A DNA stretch of 64,000 nt from Anolis sagrei (taxonomy: Eukaryota; Chordata; Lepidosauria; Squamata; Anolidae). A program made the translations under genes and the position numbers. Below are positions 58,660-64,000 of this stretch, piece after piece. Where the stretch lies: contig NC_090034.1 of assembly GCF_037176765.1 (NCBI RefSeq), positions 20,530,375-20,594,374 on the forward strand, read 5' to 3'. The notes below the pieces were generated by a model that was given only the letters and a program-made list of their open reading frames with translations, ran no database searches and was not told where the DNA came from. Position 1 is the stretch's first letter, and every line of letters begins with the position of its first letter.

Positions 58660-61600
58660 GAAGGGCCCTGTTCTCAGAGAGGTTAGCTCCCTTCCCATCA
58701 CAATTACAGCACTGTGAGCCCACTCTAACTGCCATGACAACACACTATGGTATCCCAAGATATCAAGCCGGCCCTCCACATTTGCAAGTTTACTGTGATT
58801 ATTCCCAGAACTGGGCAAACCTTCTGACTAGGGGGGCCGCATGCTAGCACTCCCTGCTAGGAGGACCGGCTTCCCAGTGATAGAAGGAAGGAAGGGAAGG
58901 AGGAAGGAAAGAGAGAAGGAAGGAAGGATGAAAGAGAGGGAGGAAAGGATTGAAGGAGAAGAGGGAAGGAGGGAGGAAAGAGGGAAGGAAGAAAAGACAA
59001 AAAGGAAGGATGAAAGAGTGGAAGGGAAGGAAGAAGGAAAGAGAGAAGGAAGAATGGAAGGGAAGGATAAAGGAAAGAGAGAAGGAAGGAAAGTCAAAAG
59101 GGAAGGAAAGAGAGGGAAGGAAGGACAAAAAAGTGCAAGGGAAGGAAGGAGGGAGAAAGAGGGAGGTAAGGGAGGGAGGGAAGGAGGAAGGAAAGTGAGG
59201 AAGGAAGGATGAAAGGGTGGAAGGAAGGAAGGAGGGAGAAAGAGGGAGGTCAGGAAGGGAGGGAGAGAGGGAAGGAGGAAGGAAGGAATAGAATCATAGA
59301 GTTGGAAGAGACCTCATGGGCCATCCAGTCCAACCCCCTGCCAAGAAGCAGGAATATTGCATTCAAAGCACCCCCAACAGATGGCCATCCAGCCTCTGTT
59401 TGAAAGCTTCCAAAGAGGAGCCTCTACCACACTCCGGAGCAGAGAGTTCCACTGCTGAACAGCTCTCACAGTCAGGAAGTTCTTCCTAATGTTCAGATGG
59501 AATCTCCTTTCTTGAAGTTCGAAGCCATTGTTTCCTGTCCTAGTCTCCAGGGCAGCAGAAAACAAGTTTGCTCCCTCCTCCTTGTGACTTCCTCTCACAT
59601 ATTTATGCATGGCTATCATGTCTCCTCTCAGCCTTCTCTTCTTCAAGCTAAACATGCCCAGAAGGACGAAAGGGTGGAAGGGAAGGAGAAAGAGAGAGGG
59701 AAGGGAGAAGGAAAGAGACAAAAAAGGAAGGATAGAATGATGAGAGATAGAAGGGCCTGAGAAAAAAGCCTTGGGCCTGGGTTTGCCCATACCTGCTCTA
59801 GATCCTCCAGCGGGACTTTATTATGGTCATCTTCCATAAAATAGATTTCTTCTCTCTCAGAAATCCAAAAATGGGAGGACCATGTATCCCTTGTTCAATT
59901 ACTTAGGGAAAATGTGAGGTAAATTCACATCAAGGCTCTAACAAATACTGGTAGTCCTGAGTATTTGCAACTGGTGTGACCGGTAAATTGGCATTCGGTT
60001 CCAGTAACCCAACTGAGTGGTCCATCTTTTGTGTTTCAGCCCCGATGCTGGAGCGCTGTGATCAAGGCCTTTAGCAGCTACTCCCTTTTGGGAAAAGACG
60101 GGTGCTTTGTCCCCCTCGTTGTGAAGGAGCCGCCTCCGGATTTCCAGCAGGTAAACAAGCAGAGAAGAAGGGACGAGCGCCAGTGTTCCAAATCAGAATA
60201 TATAATTAGGTCCTCATTCAGCCTTTAAAACTTTTATATTCCTTATGCATGGAGATACTTGCCTGAACTTAAGCAGACCGTGTTTGCTGGAAATGTCCGA
60301 AGCTTGGGCGATGGGAATTGCAGTCCCTCACTGGGGAGCATCTGGTCAATCTGGCATTCTGTATTACTCTTCTGGATTCATAACCTAGAGTTACAGATCC
60401 CGAACCCATCTGTATTCCATATGACATCTTACTATCACACTTCATAAATGGCTTTTATGGCAGGATGGAAGTGAGATTCCAACCCCAATCTAGTCCCGCC
60501 CTCAAGCCATTGCTCTGATTGCATTGATGTTCCATTTGCGAATTGGTTCTGAGAGTTTAATCTAGTTAAAAGTGTTATTTGGATGCCACTTTCTTCCTTT
60601 ACAGATGGTCTTCAGGGAATCTTGCCACATCATGGATAAACTCGCCACCCAAACCAACTATAACATCTGCCTCTCCAAAGCCTTCAGCCTGGAGGTAAGA
60701 GCTTCCTTCCTAATGCCTTTGTATCAGGCATGTTTTGAACTTCAACTCCCACAATTCCTAAAAGCCTACCAGGCTGAAGTTTGCCCATGCCTGCTCTATA
60801 TCCTCAGGATACCCTTTTCAGAGAGTAAGGCCCAAGGAGGCCATAAGTTCCAGTTACAGGAAAAGATATTCCACCTCAACATTAGGAAGAACTTCTTGAC
60901 TTTAAGAGCTGTTCAACAGTGAAACTCTCTGCCTCAGAGTCCAGTGGAGGCTTTTAAGCACAGGCTGGATGGCTATCTGTCAAGAGGGATTGGATTGTAC
61001 TTTTCTTGACAGGTAGAATGAGGTTGGACTGGATGGGCCTTTGGGGTTTCTTTCCAACTCTAGGATTCTATTATTATTATTATTATTATTAAGTAGAGGC
61101 TGGATGGCCATCTTGTCGTGAGGGCTTCGATTGTGCTTTTCTTTCCTGGAAGAATGAGGTTGGACTGGATGGCCTTTGGAGTCCATATATGAGTAAAGTA
61201 GGTAAAGTAGGTAAAGGTTTAGTCTAATGTCCGACTCTGGGGGTGATGCTCATCTCCATTTCTAAGCTGAAGAGCCGACATTGTCCATAGACGCCTCCTA
61301 GGTCATGTGGCCAGCATGACTGCATGGAGTGCCATTACCTTCCTGCCGAAGTGGTACCTATTAATCTACTCACATTTGCATGTTTTCAAACTGCTACGAT
61401 GGCAGAAGCTGGGGCTAACAGCAGGAGCTCACCCCACTCCCCGGATTCAAACCGCTGACCTTTTGGTCAGCAAGTTCAGCTGCTCAGCGGTTTAACCCTG
61501 CCAGGGGCTCCAACTATATGAGTATAATAATAGTAATAATAATAATATTATTATTCTACCTTCCTTTCTGGCAGAAGGGGGTTGCACTGGGTGGCCTTTG

Positions 61601-62699
61601 TGGTCCCTTCCAACTATATGAGAATAATAATAATAATAATAATGGATAATAATATAGCAATTCTACCTTCCTGTCTGAAGGAAGGGGGTTGCACTGGGTG
61701 GCCTTTGGGTTTTTCTCCAACTATATGAGTATAATAATAATAGATAATGGATAATAATGTAGTAAATTCTACCTTCCTACGTGACAGAACAGGGTTGGAC
61801 TTGATGGCCTTTGGGATCCCTTCCACCTTTTTTATTTATTTATCGTGCCACACACACACACACACACACATGCATTTAACAAATGTTTTGGCTTCTGTTG
61901 TCAAAGATCAAACTGAGCTGTATAGTAAGTGGCAGTTTGATCAGCCTTTCTTAATGGTTGATGCTTTCATTCTCTCCTTGGCATGGAACAAAATCCACCA
62001 TTTTTGCACAAACGTCACTCTTTGGATTTATAGACTAAAAGCTGTTACTGCCACCTGGCATTAGATTGCAAAGTGTAATAGGAGAGAGATCTGATGTGAG
62101 CAAACTGTGGTTTATCTTGACCTATTTCCCAAAATTTCTGGGGAATTCAATTAGTATAAATGTGCACTATGTTCCTCTTTCATTTCAGTCTCCTGATGAT
62201 TTAATCTCCAATCATCCTTTAGTGAAAACAACACACAATTACTGGTGTTTGCAGGGAACGTATGGTCTTCTAGGCTTGGCGTACAATTTTTTTTTTACAA
62301 ATGTTCCGCGACAGCTGTCAGGGCATAGGATAAGGGCACCACTGTGTGGGCTTAGGAGCGGTCGGGTCAATTAATGGTATGATTTCGGGTATTAGTTGAA
62401 TAAATCTGCATACATTTGCAAAATGAATTCGGCAAGATTAGTTCGGAGATTAGCTTTTGGGGAAGGGATGGAGCTCAACGGTGAAACCAGGGCTTTGTGT
62501 GCTTTAATTCATCTCCTTCCTAATCGATGAAAACAAATATTACTCAAAGCTACCATTATTATTATTATCATTATTATTATCATTATTTCTTAACCTCGTA
62601 TCCTCAAGGTTTGAGGCAGTGGTCAAACCAGGGCTTTTGGATGTCTCAGTTAATCTCTCTCTTACTCAGAGAAAGCAAAATATTGGTCCAAGGCTGCAC

Positions 62700-62736
<37 letters not shown>

Positions 62737-63199
62737 TTGAAACAACAAGATTAGTACACAACAAACAAGATCACTATGTTGGCTGTTGTACTCGATCACA
62801 TGTTGTTGTTGTTGTTGTTGTTGTTGTTACTATTGGGTTGCTGTGAGTTTTCCGGGCTGTCTGACCATGTTGCAGAAGCATTCCCTCCTGATGTTTCGCC
62901 CACATCTATGGCAGGCATCTTCAGAGTTTGTAAGGTACATTGGAAACTAAGCAAGGGAGGTTTATTTATCTGTGGAAGATCCAGGGTGGAAGAAAGAACT
63001 CTTGTTTGTTGGAGGCAAGTGTGAGTGTTGTAATTAATCACCTTGATTAGCATTTAGTGGCCTTACAGCTTCAAGGCCTGACTGATTCCTGCCTGGGGGA
63101 ATCCTTTGTTGGCAGGTATTAGCTGGCCCTGACAGTTTCATGTCTGGAATTTTCCTGCTTTCAAAGTGTTATTCTTTATTTACTGTCCTGATTTTAGAG

Positions 63200-63232
<33 letters not shown>

Positions 63233-63782
63233 GCTACTATTTATCCACATATCCTCAAGGTTTGAGGCAGTGGTGAAACTGGGGATTTTGGGTGCCCCAA
63301 TAATAATAATAATAATGATAATGATAATAATAATTCCACATATCTTAAAAATTTGAGGTAATAGTGAAGCCAGGGGTTTTGTTTGCCCCAATTATTATTG
63401 CTGTTGTTGTTGTATTGGGTGCCTCAATTCACCTTCCTCTTAATTGGTGAAAGTAAAATATTGGTCCAAAGCCACACGTGTTGTTGTTGTTTGTTTGTTT
63501 GTTTATTACCCGCCCTTATTACATTCACCTCCGAGGGAGAGATCTGTGGAACTTTCAGGTCATTAAAATGGTACTTGCTTAACTCACATGCGTGTTTTTA
63601 ATCCAGACAAACAGTTTGAATCAATTTAATCTATGGTGTTTAAATTAAACACGGCCTCCTTTTTTCTTTCCCAGACCCACATGGAGGCAGGACTCATCTT
63701 CATGGTCCAGGCGGTGCGGCAGATGGTTTTGCGCGAACATCATTCCCTGACCTCCTTCCTGGACATCGTCTTGGCTTTTGGG
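37118..63782 (+). CDS. Unrecognised nuclear-type protein, 5' part
   Basis: Coding starts at ATG 37166. Exons with matched phases: 37118-37262, 40343-40466, 40612-40705, 43755-43905, 50519-50666, 50877-51002, 52404-52466, 53473-53595, 56488-56643, 57250-57303, 57895-58273, 60040-60150, 60605-60694, 63675-63782. This gives about 608 codons, and the gene runs on past the edge. Two extra candidate exons lie at 46951-47001 and 47981-48279. The N-terminus has VILSSSDE (residues 10-17), a classic SUMO-interaction motif in an acidic setting. Exons 3-4 hold CSECYCYIC and KYW/HC residues resembling plant RIN13-like proteins. The rest is helical, with leucine-rich stretches and no catalytic motif that I recognise. 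A role in the nucleus is inferred only from the SUMO-type motif. I do not recognise the gene. Confidence 0.75.
37410..39655 (+). mobile_element. DIRS-type retrotransposon fossil, gag and terminal repeats only
   Basis: The terminal repeats are inverted, not direct: about 37420-37572 and 39468-39635 are reverse complements with only a few differences per 100 bases, which suggests a fairly recent insertion. A segment near 39364-39411 is complementary to the right terminus, as is the internal complementary region of DIRS elements. One long open frame (from 37683) has the DIRS Gag-type Cys cluster near its start and an Arg/Ser-rich middle. The reverse transcriptase, RNase H and tyrosine recombinase parts are absent, so the element is incomplete. 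It lies in a host intron in the sense direction. Confidence 0.8.
39735..40022 (+). repeat. Unnamed dispersed repeat, copy 2
   Basis: It matches 26113-26392 over about 280 bp in the same strand direction. Confidence 0.65.
40612..43905 (+). CDS. Cys/His module of the unrecognised gene (two exons)
   Basis: Exon 40612-40705 ends in CSECYCYICNKQAKE and exon 43755-43905 continues [20 protein letters not shown]. The spacing C-x2-C-x-C-x2-C, then C and HCxxH, could bind zinc. Upstream (exon 40343-40466) is LMPHARHDCTINPF. The order HxRxxC, CxxCYCYxC, KYW, HC is what I remember from plant RIN13-like proteins. This is recognition by eye, not an alignment. Confidence 0.65.
40825..41564 (+). mobile_element. 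SPIN-like hAT element, near complete non-autonomous copy
   Basis: It starts CAGTGGTTCTCAACCCTCCT and ends CCCCCAGGTTGAGAAACTCTG. CTCTAGTG and CTCTGGTG flank it (7 of 8). The interior contains two related CACCTACAATCAAAGAG blocks. It shares its whole plan with 33950-34758. Confidence 0.85.
41599..41735. mobile_element. hAT-like MITE with perfect 8-bp target duplication
   Basis: The ends are CAGGAATGGGCC and GGCCCATGCCAG. GGTTAAAG flanks both sides exactly (41591-41598, 41736-41743). Confidence 0.85.
42225..42475 (+). mobile_element. Palindromic MITE copy
   Basis: Inner halves are ATGCAATCCTGGGATTTGTA and CCCTATGACTCCATAACATT, and the right end is ATAGCATAGATGCACCCC. Confidence 0.6.
42665..42835 (+). 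mobile_element. L2-like tail with ATT run
   Basis: TTTAATGCTTATTTATGTTT to AGGTTATAAATAAAGATTATT is a LINE 3' end. Confidence 0.55.
43060..43470 (+). mobile_element. L2-like tail with inserted tRNA-derived SINE
   Basis: The SINE spans about 43109-43353 (GGGTTAAACCCTTGTGCTGG to GCTCCTGACATG). AAGGCTGCA stands at 43100-43108 and 43354-43362 as target duplication. The L2 tail continues after it to AATAAATAAATAAG. Confidence 0.75.
43948..44085. mobile_element. Palindromic hAT-like MITE
   Basis: The ends are AGGCATGGGCAAACTTGGGC and GCCCAAGTTTGCCCATGCCT with a central CAATAGGCTGTTAGGAATTG. Confidence 0.75.
44460..44900. repeat. AAT-derived minisatellite
   Basis: GTAATAATAATAGAGTAAAA words repeat at irregular 30-50 bp steps. 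Confidence 0.8.
45001..45050 (+). repeat. GAT microsatellite
   Basis: About eleven GAT units pass into AATGAT units. Confidence 0.9.
45800..46505 (+). mobile_element. CR1 LINE 3' part, old copy
   Basis: Diverged from the 20351 copy but in the same order, it includes QGLFSLKKRRLREGDM and ends GGATTCTACGATTCTAAT. Several stops and frame changes mark it as old. Confidence 0.75.
46951..48279 (+). CDS. Candidate alternative exons of the unrecognised gene
   Basis: 46951-47001 (GRDLLIEDWILIDGETV) and 47981-48279 (KANTRSKKTRKKATKN, then ALRRKKEVFSSYLQHMM and IDCIRNQATVFGDLV) have good acceptors and donors, and both begin in phase 1, matching the previous exon. The second ends in phase 0 at CAG|GTGGAA, while the next exon needs phase 1. 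Joining the flanking exons without these two keeps the frame. They may be an alternative end, a cassette with another donor, or a separate gene. Confidence 0.45.
47143..47262. mobile_element. Palindromic hAT-like MITE with 8-bp target duplication
   Basis: The ends are CAGGCATGGACAAAC and GTTTGCCCATGCCTG. The flanks CTGAAGAG and CTGTAGAG match at 7 of 8. Confidence 0.8.
47641..47800 (+). mobile_element. AAT run and R4-like LINE 3' fragment
   Basis: The translation WHKPVKVDPMIGTLGAVPTD is the R4-like C-terminus. Only about 110 bp of it remain. Confidence 0.7.
48560..48715 (+). mobile_element. Palindromic MITE copy
   Basis: AGGATCCTGGGATTTGTAGT and TTCAGCATCGATGCACCCC mark a partial copy. Confidence 0.55.
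49352..49640. mobile_element. TG run, SINE and BovB tail cluster
   Basis: A TG run (about 49355-49380) is followed by a minus-strand tRNA-derived SINE (about 49381-49562), then a plus-strand BovB 3' tail (GACAGGGAGCTCTGGTGTGG to GAATGAATAAACAACAAC). Confidence 0.7.
49790..50155. mobile_element. Tigger-like MITE, TA target
   Basis: The ends CAGTGTTCCCTTGCTACTTC and GATAAGTGAGGGAACACTG are complementary over the outer bases, and TA flanks both sides. The 366-bp element has no transposase. Confidence 0.75.
51010..51170 (+). mobile_element. Palindromic MITE copy, partial
   Basis: CAATCATGGGAGCTGTAATT and CAACTCCCATGACTTTGTGG face each other. It abuts the exon donor at 51003. Confidence 0.55.
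51534..52380. mobile_element. Largest foldback-family copy
   Basis: The left arm starts at GTTGCTGTGAGTTTTCCAGA. The body runs to about 51975 and passes GTTGAAATTGTCCATATGCT, the complement of the NFNRKE-coding region. A second partial body and the inverted right arm end at CATGAAAGCGTTTGACAACA, only 24 bp before the next coding exon. Confidence 0.7.
52773..52950 (+). mobile_element. Possible solo LTR fossil
   Basis: The segment starts TGTTATGGG and ends CCCATAACA, a TG...CA inverted terminus, and contains AATAAA about 70 bp from the right end. No target duplication is evident, so the call is weak. The family cannot be named, and no internal region is attached. Confidence 0.35.
53045..53300 (-). 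mobile_element. Two overlapping CR1 3' ends
   Basis: CATCTAGTCCAACCCCATTC and CATCCAGTCCAACCCCCTTC start two short CR1 copies, each followed by an AGATGGCCA block. Confidence 0.7.
53410..53440. repeat. ATT microsatellite
   Basis: A short ATT run lies about 30 bp upstream of the coding exon at 53473. Confidence 0.8.
53930..54085 (+). mobile_element. Palindromic MITE copy, diverged
   Basis: ATACTATGGAGTCATGGTGG and CAAACTACAAATCCAAGGAT keep the family order. Confidence 0.5.
54240..55365 (+). mobile_element. RTE/BovB LINE, endonuclease and start of reverse transcriptase
   Basis: The translation gives IYAPTSAEVDQFYEALQHLL, the VDWNAKVG block, then an open frame (54461-55159) with RRLYTWTSPGGQHRNQIDYI and SSDYKLL, the AP-type endonuclease of RTE elements. 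It continues to NNKAAGDDGIP, the start of the reverse transcriptase, and is cut at an ATT run. Several stops and a frame change are present. Confidence 0.85.
55375..55910 (-). mobile_element. R4-like LINE 3' part
   Basis: The open frame at 55907-55485 (140 residues) has LLWDFRIQTEFW, VWIVNVAIPGDSRFEEKQLE and LGLHLNTIGADKITIFQLQK. It is the sister of 9063-9905, 5' truncated and ending in an ATT run. Confidence 0.8.
55916..56375 (-). mobile_element. L2-like LINE 3' region, longest copy
   Basis: It starts with a TTTA run and GTATACTGCCTTTCTCAGCC, and reaches GGTGTTCCATAGCCAAGGGG and CTAGAGCAGGGCCTCC, a well kept 3' UTR. Confidence 0.65.
56700..57245. other. Intron, no recognised feature
   Basis: Apart from a TG/G run at about 56727-56750, nothing was recognised. 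Confidence 0.4.
57541..57722. mobile_element. AAT/ATT run and palindromic hAT-like MITE
   Basis: The microsatellite is an AAT-to-ATT palindrome (57541-57591). The MITE spans 57619-57721 from CAGGCATGGGC to GCCCATGCCTG, with no clear target duplication. Confidence 0.75.
57895..58273 (+). CDS. Large coding exon of the unrecognised gene
   Basis: The frame is open from WLQQQRDQIPFYLCKSGD to MLYCNLSLYRN and the borders are good. A possible 86-bp intron (58111-58196, GTATCC to CTACAG) lies inside, but its removal would break the frame because 86 is not a multiple of three. I therefore keep it as one exon. Confidence 0.6.
58305..58665 (+). mobile_element. DNA transposon (6486 family), foldback arm piece and ATT/AAT run
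   Basis: CAGACAGTCCCCAAGTTACA starts the transposon, which stops near 58530 where a foldback arm piece (GCCCACATCTATGGGAGGCA) joins. An ATT-to-AAT palindrome follows (58591-58660). Confidence 0.65.
58880..59745 (+). repeat. GGAA-rich polypurine tract split by CR1
   Basis: Nearly pure purines run from 58880 to 59287 and from 59660 to about 59745. The CR1 3' end between them (59288-59660, minus strand, TAGAATCATAGAGTTGG tail) inserted into the tract. Confidence 0.85.
60720..60800. mobile_element. Fragment of a palindromic hAT-like MITE
   Basis: CAACTCCCACAATTCCTAAA and GTTTGCCCATGCCTG remain. Confidence 0.55.
60805..61195 (+). mobile_element. CR1 LINE 3' end and duplicated tail
   Basis: FQLQEKIFHLNIRKNFLTLR marks the CR1 C-terminus. 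After an ATT run (61070-61090) a second tail unit follows. Confidence 0.75.
61196..61514 (-). mobile_element. Sauria-type SINE with 10-bp target duplication
   Basis: It spans AAAGTAGGTAAAGG to CCAGGGGCTCC and carries the same blocks as 10155-10484. TATATGAGTA stands exactly at 61186-61195 and 61515-61524. Confidence 0.85.
61515..61830 (+). repeat. Tandem CR1 tail units
   Basis: Three units, each with ACCTTCCT, GGTTG(C/G)ACT(G/T)G(G/A)(G/T)GG and AACTATATGAG(A/T)ATAATAAT, follow at about 115-120 bp. They look like amplified CR1 3' tails. Confidence 0.7.
61830..62520. other. Intron, no recognised repeat
   Basis: A CA run (about 61849-61870) is followed by about 650 bp of sequence where no family, exon or RNA was recognised. 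Confidence 0.4.
62550..62830. repeat. ATT/GTT microsatellites with R4-like 3' end
   Basis: ATT runs at about 62554-62590 and 62700-62735, then an R4-like terminal piece (about 62736-62800, CACAACAAACAAGATCACTA) and a GTT run to 62828. Confidence 0.65.
62833..63235 (-). repeat. Foldback-family arm and body, then ATT run
   Basis: It starts GGGTTGCTGTGAGTTTTCCG and continues through GGAATCCTTTGTTGGCAGGT to the ATT run at 63197-63232. Only one arm is present. Confidence 0.65.
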
Positions 63783-64000
63783 GTAAGATACTCCACTTTA
63801 AGAAGATATATATTCTGCATCATCCATACAACAATTGTGGGTTCTTCGAAACAACTTCAACGACTGCTGATATGAGAACAATTCAAAGCAAGCCATAAGG
63901 AAAGGCCGGTAATAAATGAAAGAAAAGGGTTTTGTTTAATCTTTAGCAAATGATTTGTTTTCACAATAAAAAAGATGGAAATGAAGATTAAAAAATCATT

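Noticed and set aside
58828-59212. Glu/Lys/Arg-rich and Ser/Pro/Phe-rich open frames
   Set aside because: Translations of the GGAA polypurine tract on its two strands.
1-64000. CRISPR arrays, phage or operon-type systems
   Set aside because: Repeats here are eukaryotic mobile elements and microsatellites; there are no spacer-like arrays and no prokaryotic gene organisation.

Overview
The window is vertebrate chromosomal DNA, most likely from a squamate reptile and probably an iguanian lizard close to Anolis. It has long introns, GT-AG exons and a dense mix of repeats typical of lizards: CR1, RTE/BovB, L2, R4-like LINEs carrying a restriction-like endonuclease, Sauria-type and other tRNA-derived SINEs, SPIN and other hAT elements, a DIRS element, Tigger-like elements and many AAT microsatellites. 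No bacterial genes, CRISPR arrays or operons are present.

Three host genes are supported. (1) A TEX2-like gene lies on the minus strand (about 534-8530). Four coding exons give the amino-terminal part with a membrane hairpin and a split PH-like region; the lipid-transfer (SMP) end lies outside the window to the left. (2) MSRB1, a selenoprotein methionine-R-sulfoxide reductase, lies on the plus strand (22819-28401). It has four coding exons, an in-frame TGA read as selenocysteine, and a GC-rich promoter with a CTCF-like motif. (3) A large gene I do not recognise lies on the plus strand (promoter near 32.75 kb, coding from 37166 past the right edge). It has an amino-terminal SUMO-interaction-like motif and a Cys/His-rich module resembling plant RIN13-like proteins. 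Its promoter carries ETS, CRE and E2F-like sites.

Layout. 1-8.5 kb: TEX2-like gene with intronic LINE and DNA-transposon copies. 8.6-13.7 kb: stacked LINE and SINE insertions, including a LINE with an inverted 5' part. 13.7-16.5 kb: a GT/TA microsatellite domain. 16.6-18.9 kb: two diverged copies of a 5S-rRNA-derived repeat around an 86-bp minisatellite. 19.7-22.1 kb: a tandem array split by CR1 and BovB. 22.6-28.4 kb: MSRB1. 28.9-32.5 kb: clustered palindromic MITEs and a tandem-expanded MITE. 32.7 kb onward: the unrecognised gene, whose first coding intron holds a gag-only DIRS fossil and whose upstream intron holds a deeply nested CR1/L2/SPIN stack.

The three genes show no common pathway and are not an operon. 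Beyond the unrecognised gene, the main biological interest is transposition history: a foldback family that moves as an inverted-repeat unit with long target duplications, SPIN elements known for horizontal transfer, and nested insertions that order the activity of several families in time. All calls were made by eye; no database search was run.
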